Of a stretch of DNA of 64,000 bases, positions 33,621 to 45,015 are shown in pieces. Below the pieces are notes generated by a model, which worked only from the letters and a program-made list of their open reading frames with translations, was not told the DNA's origin and ran no database searches. The stretch lies in NCBI GenBank assembly GCA_022702545.1, contig JAHRBC010000003.1, positions 930,001-994,000 on the forward strand, in the 5' to 3' direction. Position 1 is the stretch's first letter. Each line of letters begins with the position of its first letter. The DNA comes from Phycomyces nitens. Lineage: Eukaryota > Mucoromycota > Mucoromycetes > Mucorales > Phycomycetaceae. The position numbers were made by a program, and so were the translations under genes.

Positions 33621-34174
33621 CTATAGGAGAACATTATTGAGTATAAATATAAAAATACAAGTATAAATATATATATATAAATATATATATTTATATTTGT
33701 ACAAGATGCCTTGTACCTCTTCCAAGCTAAATATCTACTGAGGTTAATCGAATGAAATGTCAACAAAAAGAAAAAGAAGGGGAAGCAAGAAAGACAGAAA
33801 AACAATTGGCGTTTGATTGACTTGTTCCTTTCATTTCTAAGGTCGTTATGCAGGGAGGCGACAGGTGCACTATCCCAAACAGGTCCGATTCGATAGATGA
33901 AGGAGTTCTCATTACTTTTGGAGAGTGCGTGATTCCAAAAAGGGAGACAATAGCCATGATTGGCCCACTCTACTTTCTCTCTTGGACCTCTTTTGCCTTT
34001 TGCCCCTTGGCACGGATTGTTACTCAAGACAACTATTGCGAACAAGAATCTACACCAAGAGGACCATTGAAGGAGTCAAAAAAAAAAAATAGATATAAAG
34101 GGGGGGAAATCGCTCTCTCTCTCTTTTTTTTTTTAAAAAAAATAAATCAATATTTAAGCAAGTCTAAATTGTTG
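33621..34174. other. Promoter side of the unidentified gene and 3' side of the TMEM164-like gene
   Basis: No gene. Contains a TA-rich run (33666-33692) and a T11A8 palindrome at 34124-34142. Confidence 0.45.
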
Positions 34175-35438
34175 TTATTGGGCCTTCTTTGATGACGGGG
34201 AGTTATTGTTGCAAACGAGGGCCACAAAGCTACCTACGAGCCCATAGCGTGTCCAGAACATGTTGAGCAAGGCCGTACCGTACATTATGATTCGATACCA
34301 TGGACCGACCGCAATAAGGAAGCCCACTAGATGATACATAAGTGTCCCCGTCTGGCGAAAATAGATCCCAACACTATTGCTGTTTTATTGCTATTATTAT
34401 TTACTTACGTGCAGGGGGTACCAAGGTATAATTGAGATTGTATCCAGATGACAGCGAGAGAATGTGAAGGAGGGGGCTATGGTAAGCAGCATAGAGAAAG
34501 AAAGAAAATAAGGCCATATCGGCAGAAGCCGGCAGCAGGACACAGCGACCGGCCGAGAGAAGATAAAATGGGACGATGAGGATAAGGATGTGCTCTAGAG
34601 TACAATAGTGAGACCCATGCATAATAATAATAATAAGGACCTTGTTTACTTACCAAGGAAGAAATTAAACACTTCGCCAAACATATCATGATCCCGCAGA
34701 TCAGGAAACACAAGGGCTAAAATAGCACCCCACATTGTATGCAAATAAATGTTGAATAATAGACGTGGAATAAAAGGACGGTTTGGTAATGGCCAGCCCA
34801 TGATAATGATGAGTATTGCCGCACTGGCATGACAAGGCTAGGGATGGAATAGATGAGCATACTTTTGAACCACCAATTTTTGAGGCCCATTTCTACCTGT
34901 AGCAAGAATAAGAGTGTGTGTGTATAGTACTTGTGGATCACAGTCAAGCCAAGAGACCCAATGGTCATTATGAGTAGTGCTTGGTCTAGCCATGAGGATT
35001 TTGTGTCTGTAGGCTGAGGTGTAGTCAACAGTCTATAGCCATTTGTTCTGATCCATACAGAAGATCATATAAAGGGGTAGGACAGGAATCATGCGTAACC
35101 CCAAAAAGTGAGAACAAAATTTGACTGGCTTTTTTCTTTTTTTTTAAGGCCTACCCTTTCCCAAAGGCACGCATACCCAGAATACCAGTTAATAAGAGGA
35201 AGATGGGTGCGAGTGTGATGAACTCAATTGCATGGTGTGTGGGTGTAATGTACCTAACAAGATGTTAGCCCTCTTGCCATTTTTCATAGCCTGTCAAGAC
35301 GACCAACACCCTCTATATATCCTTCTCTGTTCCTTACCATGCTCCACCCAGTGAATCCTCAAAGTCTGTTTCTGAACCCGGGGGAAAGTCAAAGGACCAG
35401 TATTCTAAGGAAGCCACCAGACTGTTTATCACTCTCAT
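34175..35438 (-). CDS. TMEM164-family membrane protein, six or more exons
   Basis: Exons 35438-35338, 35253-35155, 35032-34897, 34837-34654 and 34594-34409 join in frame; a final exon ends with TAA at 34177-34175. The product is a multi-pass membrane protein. Family marks: WYITPTHHAIEF, the LLQPCHAS turn, LPNRPFIPRLLF, EHILILIVPFYLL and SGYNLNYTLVPP, as I remember for TMEM164 proteins. Human TMEM164 acts as an acyltransferase forming polyunsaturated ether lipids; the fungal role is unknown. The last junction is unclear: from the GTAAGT donor after 34409 no acceptor restores the frame of the hydrophobic end (LMYHLVGFLIAVGPWYR). A weaker GTACCC donor with acceptor CGCCAG would, but it removes the conserved VPP. 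Confidence 0.7.
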
Positions 35439-37061
35439 TCTCCTGCAATGAGCCCTTGGTCGAACAGAACGAAAAGAGAAAGAAAGAAAAAAATGGTCAA
35501 ACTGGAAAATAGGAACCCTAAGAGGAGCAAAAACGTGACTTTTGAAGGACAGCAATCCAACGGGGATGAAATCACGGCTTTTTAATCTTGCTTATTTCAT
35601 TGTAAGCACCAGACTTTACTGCCAAATGCCCAAGTATTTTTTGAAATATACTTTTGGAGGCCAACATGGCTTATGTGTGTTCTTTAATGCCTCTTATCTC
35701 TTTAACATGCCCAAAGATATATAGATATTGTCTATAGCGTATGTTTAATTAATATTTCTGTATCACCTACTGATTACACCCAATAGAAACAAACCTAACC
35801 GCCTGCAGTTACAGTCGCTTTTGATAAACATCTCATAAACATGTCATTTATGGCAGATGGAGCAACTAATGCCTAGTAAATATGCCCAAATGATCGATAA
35901 ACAAGCAGTCTACAGATAGCCATCTGGCCATTGTTCTTGAATCCAATGCTTTTATATAAACACATCCCTAAAGACTTGCCAGGATGGTAAATGTCAATTG
36001 TAGTGATAGTAAATTTGTGTATATTTCAAGACAGTCTATTCTAATCGATTTCTTGGTCTTGGGTCTTCTATCAATATATTACTTGGTCACAATCGGCATG
36101 AGCACTCGGCCGTCTTGTGTATATCAGACTTTTTGGTGATCTGACCGAGAAATCTATCATAAATCTACTATTGGCAAGAGAATATACACTCTATTAAACA
36201 AAATATTATTATTATTATTATCATTTTGATTATAAATCATGTTCAGTTGTACAATTAGCCGCACGATTTTTTTTTGTAAGAAAATATATTCAGATGTACA
36301 GTGCAACCCCCCCAGAGTTCGCTTTTTCAGAAAAGCAAATCGAGACAGCAAGTCACAAAATTACGCGTTACTCATTGTCATATTTTGATTGTCAACATTT
36401 CTTTAATTACCTTTTAAACCGTCTTTTTCCCTGGTGGGAGGATATACTTTGTCGAGCATAAAGGTCTCCGAACTCGGAGGTTGCTCGAACAAAAAAAAGT
36501 CGATTAAGAATATGCTTTGAATCGGTAAAGACTCCAAACCAATATATACATATACATATACATATATATTATATAAATCCTGCTAACAAAACTTTAATAT
36601 AGCTCGAAAAATTGGAAACTGTCGGCTCTCATCTACTGGCAACATGTCAGAAATATTACTGCTGGAAAAACAGTGCCAAACATGAATTGCTGTCCATACT
36701 CTTGCTTGCTTTGGTTTATGTCTATCAAAAGTAAATGAAGCATATCTATATTATATGCTGATGTGTACATTACAATACTCACAGCTATTCATATAGGCTG
36801 TGGCTTGGTTTCCGCCGTGTCGATTTAATGGTGTGCCTGCATCGATGGTTTAAGCGGTGTTGGTGGTGGCCCTTGGATTTTTCGTAGCAAAAGATATTAC
36901 ACATTTATTCAAAGACTATCAGTCAATTGTCCATTATCTGGTCAGCAAATATAAAGCACTTTTGCTCGAATCATATGTCAATGAATTGGCAGCCTTGGCG
37001 CATATTTTTGGTATTAAACAAGCATCAGCATAGCGCCCCATCGCCAGAAAGGTCTTTTTAG
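35439..37061. other. Intergenic DNA with an inverted-repeat remnant
   Basis: GTGCAACCCCCCCAGAGTTCG at about 36300 is mirrored by GAGCAACCTCCGAGTTCGG in reverse complement at about 36445-36485, like the two ends of a small non-autonomous DNA element. No gene seen; the last few hundred bases may be decayed upstream parts of the next pseudogene. Confidence 0.35.
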
Positions 37062-37560
37062 ATGAATTGTTGGTTGTCTTGGATTCAAAGGCTACCAAAA
37101 CTTTCTCTAAAATACAATAGCACCATCAGTGAAAGCAAACTATGGAATACCTATTTTGATCCTTCACTGTCTTGTTTGATCTGCGATCCAGAAAAGCTTG
37201 TACACTTATGTTGGACTAATGCAACCCCAAGCGAAGGTAGGAAATCACGACCAGATGTTGTCATCTGTAAAAGACAACAGCTGGAATATGAAGGAAGTCT
37301 CGGATACGGAGAAGTCAAAATACATCAAGGTAGCTCAAACAGATACCTTTTATGCATGTCCCTTTGTTTGGCAACTTTCAACAGAAATGCTATTATGTGA
37401 ACAAATTGGATGGTGCACTTGCATTTCAAATACACAGTAGTAAACTCCCAACTACACTGAATTTGATGTACTTCTTTCTTTTATCTCGGGCTTAGTTAGT
37501 AATGGCATTTATGTCTTTTATTAGCTTAAAGAACATCATACTGCTGCTTACTGTGAATAA
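37062..37560 (+). pseudogene. Mucoromycota-specific family with PD-(D/E)XK-like motif, frameshifted
   Basis: The frame encodes SESKLWNTYFDPSLSCLI, LVHLCWTNATPSEG, KSRPDVVICKRQQLE and GYGEVKIHQGSSN before it stops at 37398. In the next frame the protein goes on with VNKLDGALAFQIHSS and FFLLSR, so a single shift near 37395 breaks the gene. This layout is one I remember from a large, unnamed family of Rhizopus/Mucor proteins. RPD...GEVK has the spacing of a PD-(D/E)XK nuclease core, but enzymatic activity is inference. Both ends are missing compared with the family. Confidence 0.6.
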
Positions 37561-38029
37561 TGTCTTTTGACGCCTGTGCAAAAAGAAAACCTGATGATAC
37601 TGTGATCATGAATAATAGATACAAGTAAACAGTGTGCATGGAAGGATTGATTGACACAAGTCAAGATTGTACAAGAACCTGTGCTATGCGATATAAAAAA
37701 TGAATTGATCCTTTTTTGTTTATTCCCATCTTAGATATTATAGTCTTTATTTAATACACTTTTTTTTTTGGAAACCGGGTTTAAGCTTATAAAAACCCAA
37801 AAACCCTGACAGTTGGCGATCAAGTTATTTCATAAAGTATACCGGCCACATTTCTCCATTTTTTAATGATCTCCCATCTTGATCATTTACTATTTAATTT
37901 ATCAGCCATTACGTACAGAATTACAGGTATCTTTAAATATCAACAATCCTTTTATTTTTCTTCAATTGGGGCCGACCTCTTGATAGTCAACCTGACCACT
38001 TTCTTAAGGTACCTGCATAAAGTAGCAAC

Positions 38030-38345
38030 GCTCGCTTTCTTTATATCATCAAGCCTTTGAAGAATTTTGTGTGTTGGGGTCCTTCCAAGGTGATAGTATT
38101 GTTGTTTTCAACAATCTCAACGATATCTTGTTTGTACTTTTTTTATAAAGTTTCTCAATTGACCACCCGTATGATTATATTCAATACTCCACGAAACTAT
38201 ATATCGATCAATTATTCTCTTGACAGTTGACTTTACTCTTGATATTTCTGCTGGAGACTTTAATAAACCACGTTTTTCAATAATTAAATCACCAATAACC
38301 ATACAGTATTCACAAATGTAGGCACCATATCCAAACTAAACCTTG
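38030..38345 (-). pseudogene. Tc1/mariner transposase N-terminal fragment
   Basis: On the minus strand the frame from about 38302 reads GLLKSPAEISRVKSTVKRII and GGQLRNF. It runs on past a stop at 38117 with DIVEIVENNNTITL. This is the paired helix-turn-helix DNA-binding region of Tc1/mariner transposases. The DDE catalytic part is not visible downstream, and stops interrupt the frame. A dead fragment. Confidence 0.5.
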
Positions 38346-39897
38346 ACGGGTATGCAAAACCGCTTGTTTATAATAGGGCTGGAATTGAGGAATAGCATAT
38401 GTAAGCTTTGTCTTTTAAACAACACAAAAGGTTGGATACTATGATTGCTCATCATCCTACTACATTAATGTGCTCCTAGTATCATTGGCTTTATCTACAT
38501 TGCTTTTATTACCAATTGAATGCTGATTTGTGTTCCCATCTGCCTCTTTCATCCGTACAGTGTTTATTATCCAAAAAACAAAAAACTCATCCAAATTGCT
38601 GATAAAGTTGCTTGGGTGCTTCTACTCACCAATAAATACATTTGGACCATTTTATTTAAGATGGCAGCAAAATGATCGTGTTTTCGTGGTAGTTTTATGA
38701 AATATAGGCAAGTGAAACCTTTTTTCATTCTTATTGATAGCTGTCAGAAATAAGGCTCCATACTTTCTACATAGCACACAGCGGCTATGCGGAAATTGCG
38801 AGCGTAAATTTTTACGACTTTAGAACTATTAGAAGAACGATCACAGTGATCACATTCTGTTATTTTCCCAAATGCAAACACAGACTGAGAATAGAGGGAC
38901 AGAAAAGGGTTCAAGTCGACGTTTATTTTTTCATTGTTGAAAGAATGACTGTGTTCATATCACCGGTTAGGGTGTAAATAATTACACGCACAAAGAAATA
39001 ATGAGGACCGAGAGAGAGAGATAGTAAAAGACGGATGATATTTTCCTGAAATCGCCAAAAATTGATATTTTGGCATGTTGGGATTAATCAAAGTTTTGGA
39101 ATTACTACTAGTCATAAGAGCAAATCTACATAAAAGCGAATTTACGTAAAAACATATTTTGAGGGCAAAGCCACTGTATTTCCTGGGCCCTCTTTCTAAA
39201 GGGTTAGATAATGTGGATGGCATTTTTAGGATAGTTTTTTTTTATCGATACCACAGTCAGCTTGAATTGTTATCGTTAATATCATGACATTATGCTGTAA
39301 TATATTCAATTTGGCTAGAAAAACATAAAGTAGATAGCTATCCAACTCCTTGAAGACTTATTTATAATTTACTGCATTCAAATCAAAGGGTAATTATTAA
39401 CGTTCCTATAGAGTATTCTTCAGAAACCTAATTCAGCTTTGATCACCACCAAGCCATAATTTGTAACCCATGTTTGATTAATTGAACTTACAAAATTATA
39501 AAAGACCTATTTATGTGGATATTTAGAATATTTTATATATTGCTCGTAAGCTAGAAGCAGAATATTGCAGCCATCAAGATATTATCGGGATTATCTTGAT
39601 TGATTGATTTTTTTTTAAAAAAAATATGTATAAAAAAATATCAAGTATTTGATGCTAGTCTTGAGCTAGATACTGCTATAGATCCAATTGCTATAAATTG
39701 TATAAAAAATGATGTATTGGGATTGAAAATCAATGTTTTTTTTTCAAGTCGTTTGATAAAAAGGTTAAATATATTGCAAAGTTGGCTTGGTACAGTGCAT
39801 TTTTCAATTGTTCGTAAAGTGTAATCTTGAATGGATGTTTTTGTATGTACTTGGTTTTTGTTTTATTGATAAAATGGTATATTCTTGTATAAAATAT
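38346..39897. other. AT-rich intergenic DNA
   Basis: No gene. TCTACATA followed by GCG and TTTACG motifs occur near 38770 and, in similar order, near 39125, possible remnants of small DNA transposons. A T9A8 palindrome lies at 39608-39624. Confidence 0.35.
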
Positions 39898-41325
39898 TTA
39901 AAAGATTGTAGTGTTCCATTCTTCAGTTCCGGGATCATTGTAGCGAATGTTACGCTTGCCTAATGCCTTGACAGCATCAAAATCTTCTTGAGAAAGAACA
40001 AAGTCCTCAAAGTTGGAGGAAATACGTGAAGGTGTGATACTCTTGGGAATGACAATGACGCCTCTCTGTGCTGCAAAGGCAATACAGACTTGTGCTGGAC
40101 TTTTGCCAGTCTTCTTGGCAATCTCGACAATCTTTTAAATCATAATTAAGTAAAGAACCCAGAATTGCCTATTTTTTTTATGATACCAAATCACAATAAA
40201 AAAAACTTACAGTTGGATCATCAACAATGCGCTCCTTGCCGTAAATGTTGTTTCCAAGAGGAGAGTATGCTGTTACAGCAATACCCTGATCCTTACAGAA
40301 AGCAACAAGTTCTTCTTGAAGGAAACCAGGGTGGAGTTCGACCTGCAGCATCGAAGGGCGGATACGGCTGTTGTTGAGGACGTACTGGATCTTAGGGATA
40401 GTGAAATTGGAAAGTCCTAACAAATCAATAGAAAGAGAATAAGATACACATAACCCAATCACATATCTAGATCCTTACCAATAGCCTTTACAAGACCAAG
40501 GTCAACAAGCTCCTCCATGGCCTTCCATGTAGCGGCAGCATCGATTTCCTCGACTGCAACCTGACCGTTCCTAATAAGAAAGGCGTGTAAGAAACTTCTC
40601 GCTCTACCCAAAATTTTAACTCACTTCTTGGGGAAAAGATAATCAAGGGTAGGTACAGCAGGGGTTTCTTCGGGCTTTCCTTCTGGCTAATATTGGTGAC
40701 ACAAACAAGTTAGTGTGTGTGTGTGTGTTTTAAAGGAAGCCTGAGAAACATACAGCAAAAGAGACAGGCCAGTGGATAAGGTAAAGATCAAGATAGTCCA
40801 ATCCAATTGCCTTGAGAGTGGCCTCACAGGCGGCCTTTACATACTCAGGGCGGTGGTGTGTGTTCCAGACCTAGATTGACTTGTTAACATTCTCTTTTAT
40901 TCTCTAACCGAGATCTCAAAATAAGATTGACGCAATACCTTGGAGGTGATGAAGATATCCTTGCGAGGAACTCCAGATTCTCTGATACCTTGCCCAACCT
41001 CATCCTCGTTTCTGTATACATAGGCACAATCAAGATGTCTGTAGCCTAATTATTGATCGATCCATTAGATCTTTTAAATAAAAGCCATTGATTTAATCTT
41101 GACCACTCACCTGTTTCAAGTGAGTACTTGACAGCCTTTCGGACCTCATCTGGCTGAGAGAGCCATGTTCCAAGACCAACAAGGGGTACTTTGGCACCTG
41201 TATTAAGAGCTGTGGTAGGGTAGATTTGAAACAAAACAGATTACAATCTTGACTCTCGTGTAATAAATCTTTCTTTTCTTTAAAAAAAGAAATCTTGACA
41301 TACTCAATGATCTACCGAGAGACAT
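39898..41325 (-). CDS. NADPH-dependent aldo-keto reductase, eight exons
   Basis: Exons 41325-41304, 41209-41111, 41045-40939, 40870-40754, 40686-40625, 40570-40479, 40416-40211 and 40131-39898 join to 312 residues, normal for the family. Aldo-keto reductases reduce aldehydes and sugars with NADPH in the cytosol. The start [16 protein letters not shown] is typical. The catalytic tetrad is in place: Asp46 and Tyr51 (DCAYVY), Lys76 (ITSKV) and His109 (LIHWP). VELHPGF, AYSPLG and [10 protein letters not shown] (cofactor site) follow. Every intron is 45-95 bases with GT..AG ends, and only full splicing keeps the frame. Substrate cannot be told from sequence; xylose or glycerol-type reductases are the nearest idea. 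Confidence 0.93.
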
Positions 41326-42456
41326 GTTGTTTGTATTTTGTGTATATAAAGAGAAGAGTACCTGAATGAAAAAAGAAAATTGAGACGAAAAAACACACGC
41401 TATTTATATAGCTCTATGGAGAAATAAATCATTATTTTATCCTTCTGAAAGGGCATAATCCAACCCACGGAAATAGTCCGCATTAATTCCTATTTCGCCG
41501 AATAGCGACAAATTTCTGCGATTGGCTGAATAACCGAAGCTTTATTTCCACACTCTGGGCAAACGAGGCTATCCAATTCTCAAGATTGGTTGTACACTAT
41601 TTTAGAGCCCTTTAAATTTACTTTAGAAAAAGATGTATAAAAAAAAAGCGTTTAACCAAAGCTTGGTTTAGTTTTGCAAAAATATACAGTATTTCTAAAG
41701 TGAATGGAATATTATACAAGGGGTATATATATATGGAAATGCTATATTCATAAAAAGGACTAGAGGTATTTATTTACACATAAAATAAAGTAATAAGGAT
41801 ATAGGTATAGGATAAATAAATGTTGGGGCTCAAGCATATATATATATATTAGGTTGATCTCAAGAATATAATATTTCCAGTTATACAGATCAATATAATT
41901 GACTAAAGCACCTAAAGGGCTCAAATAACAAAGGGTGAATCCACAAGTGTCATAGAAACATAATAAGGGTTTAAACCAGAGAATTCAGCAAGCTTTCTAA
42001 TAGTGTGAGACGGTGGGCGTGGTAGTTGGTGCCAGTCACCTTGAAGCAGAAGGCCAGGCGAAGTAGAGCGGAGTACGAAGAAGGAGAAGTAGAAGAATAG
42101 GTGTGAAAGCAGAGGAGGCCATAAGTGAGGAAGTTAGTGAAGATGAATAAAGCATCTCTTTTTACCTCGTTAAAAACACTTTTTTATTTTATTTTTGACA
42201 ACTGATTCTCATCCACATACGCCTAGTCATAGATATTATTTGACACATCCCAACCCTTACTGAGTGCAGCTCTATTGTCTTGAGAACGCATCCTCTTAAC
42301 AGTAGTTTATTGTCCCTCGTTACCACGCCTCCAATTTGAATAATAACCATTGCTAGCTAGTAACCCGGCTATAAACACTAGATAACTTGAGCGTTCTTCC
42401 TCATAATAGTCCCGTAACTAGTTACTTTAACCCACTCAAGCACCCTACGTGTCAAT
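41326..42456. other. Intergenic DNA between aldo-keto reductase and the inverted repeat
   Basis: The first 300 bases are the reductase promoter. The stretch 41990-42160 is GC-richer and open on the minus strand for about 55 codons without a clear start. A TGTTGGGG motif at 41821 resembles an LTR start, but no matching end was found. Confidence 0.35.
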
Positions 42457-43260
42457 CTTGAGTGATGGGCACATCATTTTGGTAAAAAAGTACCCAGCAG
42501 ACACTATAAAGACCCTATTACCATAAAAGGCAAGCAAAGCGTTACACGTATCTCTTAATTTTCTATATACTGGTAATCACTGGTGTTGGCTCAGTCGGTT
42601 AAGGCGTTGGATTTTGAAATCTGGGTTCGGGCGTTCGAATCCCGGTCCTAGCAAAGTACGAATTCAATTCCTTAGTCGGCTGGGTTTGAACACTGGGACG
42701 GTACCTGAGATTTCTGATTTCTCAGCTTGGGGCTTCACTGATCATGAAGACTCCGATCGGCCAGAGTGGAATCTGGTGGAGTACTGTTATTTTTTATTTT
42801 TTATTTTTCGTTTTGGATCTGGGTTGTTCCTCCAATGCTATAGCACAGCCAATATTGGTCAAACCCACTAAGAATCGTAAATGAGGATAGAAAGATAGAT
42901 CCTTTTTATTCAATGAAATATTTTCTTCTTTTATATCTTTTCTAAACCTACTCAGCCATCATAAATGTTTGTTTCGGTTTCTAATCAACTTTTGTTACAA
43001 CTAATATCTGACACTTTGGTGGCCTCAAAGATTTCAATATACTAAGAAGGAGAGCTTAGTAGAGTACTAGTATTTTTTATTTTTCAAATATATTTATTAG
43101 GGGGTTTCATTGATTTTTATTTTTCAAGTTTTATCTATTGGCAATCAATATTTTGAAAATATGTTATTGAAACCCCTTTTTTTAATCGTTTTTAGTATTC
43201 TATTCAAAGAATATTTGTATGGTGTTCATGGTGCCAGATAGCTGTTTTAAATTATTCAAA
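42457..43260 (+). repeat. Long inverted repeat, left arm, with tRNA-derived head
   Basis: The reverse complement of 43955-45015 aligns along this arm: GTGATGGGCA at the outer end, a tRNA-like block at 42582-42653, a stem-loop (CTGAGATTTCT..TTTCTCAG), a T-rich tract, CCAATATTGGTCAAACCCACT, GGATAGAAAGATAGATCC, and CAAAGAATATTTGTATGGTG near the inner end. The tRNA-like head has an A box (TGGCTCAGTCGG) and a B-box-like CGTTCGAATCC, as in SINEs. The arms are diverged, so the structure is not recent. Confidence 0.8.
42582..42653 (+). repeat. tRNA-derived sequence (SINE-like head), left copy
   Basis: D-arm, anticodon-arm and T-arm can be drawn roughly, but the anticodon stem and acceptor stem mismatch. 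The near-identical order of sequence at 44547-44619 on the other strand continues into the same non-tRNA body, so this is a repeat head rather than a working tRNA gene. Confidence 0.6.
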
Positions 43261-44546
43261 TCTCTTTGCAATCAAGTCATTATTGTGTAATGGTCGGTTA
43301 TCGCTTGGTATGAGATGTATGAATGCTTGGTGTATAACTATTGTAGTATTTACTTGCCACGCATTTTCAGACAGTAGCCAGAGATCGGTTGTAAAGTTTG
43401 GACTTTATTCAGCTGAGTGTATTGTGTGAAAACACAATGTGCGGCAAGTGCAGTTGTCACCTAGCCATAACGGACCTTAATTGAGAGGTCGTGAGGGTTT
43501 GGAGTTTACTATAAGCCTATGCATTTTGCAACTTTTGAAAAATTATTATAATAGAAATTAAAATTGCAAAATATTAAAATTAAGATACAACAAAAATATA
43601 GTTTTGTTAAATTATTAAAGAAAGAGTATTATGGCGACTTGTATAGTTATTATTCTAAATCCCTCATAATTTTGTCTCTATTGTATTATGGCTGGCTATA
43701 GCTGTAGTAGTATGCAGTGTACGTGTTCCTGGAATGTTAACTTTGTATGGTCAATAGCAAAGAGTAACCAGACATCGGATATAGAGCCTTTCTTCACTCG
43801 GCAGCAGTAGGTATACCACACATAGTATTATTTTGTCGATAAACAGCTCTCATAGTATTCCCATTTCCCATGAAATACTAACAAATCCAAATACCTTACT
43901 ATGAATTGGGTTTACAAAGACCATCGATTGGTTTTGCAAAAAAGGTGCCACTAGTCTTTTCAAAACGGCTATTTGGCACCATGGGCACCATACAAATATT
44001 CTTTGGATAAAATACAAGAACCGATTAAAAAAAAGAGGGGGGGGGGGGTTCAATAACATATTTTTAAAATATCGATTGCCAATAGATAAAACTTGGAAAA
44101 TAAAATCAATGAAACCCCCTAATAAATAAATTTGAAAAATTAGAAATTAAAAATTAAAAATAGCAGTAGTCTACTAAGCTCTCCTTCTTAGTAGATTGGA
44201 ATCTTTGAGGCCACCAAAGTGTCAGACATTTATGATGGCTGAGTAGGTTCAGAAAAGATATAAAAGAGGACAACATTTCATTGAATAAAAAGGATCTATC
44301 TTTCTATCCTCGTTTGCGACCCCCAGTGGGTTTGGCCAATATTGGGTGTATTATAGCATTGGAAGAACAATCCAGATCCAAAACGACAAAAAATAAAATA
44401 AAAAAAAAATGCAACAGTACTCTACCAAGCTAAGCTTGGTAGATTGGAATCCCCGCGGCCACCGAAGTCCAAGCTGAGATTTCAAGAAATCTCAGGTACT
44501 GCCCCAGTTATATTAGCCCAGCCGGCTACGACAGCGAAAGTCCAAA

Positions 44547-44619
44547 TTCCGGAACCGAGGATCGAACCCCGGTCCCGGAAGTGAAAATCCGACGCCTTAA
44601 CCGACTGAGCCATACACCA
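44547..44619 (-). repeat. tRNA-derived sequence (SINE-like head), right copy
   Basis: Minus-strand TGGCTCAGTCGGTTAAGGCG followed by a T-arm GACCGGGGTTCGATCC. Similar to the left copy and followed by the same body, so read as a SINE-type head. Confidence 0.6.
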
Positions 44620-44715
44620 GTATTACCAGTATATAGAAAATTAAGAGATACGTGCAACTCTTTGCTTACCTTTTATGGTAATAATGTCTATAGTGTCTGC
44701 TGCCTATTTTTTACC

Positions 44716-44987
44716 TGTTCCAATTTCACCAAATATTCACATTATAAAGACTCTGTATGTTGTTACATGAAGTACCTTTTTTAGTTTCTATCAAATTACC
44801 TATATTCTTAATTCTCGTATATCTTATTTTCCCTCCCTTTTCCCCATCCCAGAACAATTCCCATATTCTTTTAACTTAACCACCAATCTGTATTTTGGTA
44901 TGTATTTCATCACCTTTTACACTTATCCTAACTATGATTTAGGTGGTTTTTATTTCAAGTTTAATAAAGTTATCTGTTCCCGTAACA
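44716..44987. mobile_element. Solo-LTR-like insertion with 4-bp target duplication
   Basis: The 272-base segment begins TGTTCC and ends GTAACA and is flanked on both sides by TACC (44712-44715 and 44988-44991). The other arm of the inverted repeat reads TTTTGGTAAAAA without it, exactly one copy of the tetramer, and so is the empty site. TG...CA ends and a short direct repeat fit a solo LTR of a retrotransposon; no internal genes are present. It contains a CT/TC-rich tract near 45075 only outside, and no ORF. Confidence 0.65.
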
Positions 44988-45015
44988 TACCAAAATGATA
45001 TGCCCATCACTCAAG

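Larger units (their letters stand above)
43955..45015 (-). repeat. Long inverted repeat, right arm, interrupted by an insertion
   Basis: Mirror of 42457-43260. It carries the tRNA-derived head at 44547-44619 (minus) with a better B box (GGTTCGATCC). The arm is interrupted at 44716-44987 by an LTR-like insertion. The 690-base spacer between arms has no gene. Confidence 0.8.

Noticed and set aside
41821..42450. LTR starting TGTTGGGG at 41821
   Set aside because: No matching CA end, target duplication or second copy was found in the window.
42582..42653. Functional tRNA gene
   Set aside because: Stems do not pair well and the same sequence continues into a repeat body in both copies; a tRNA-derived repeat fits better.
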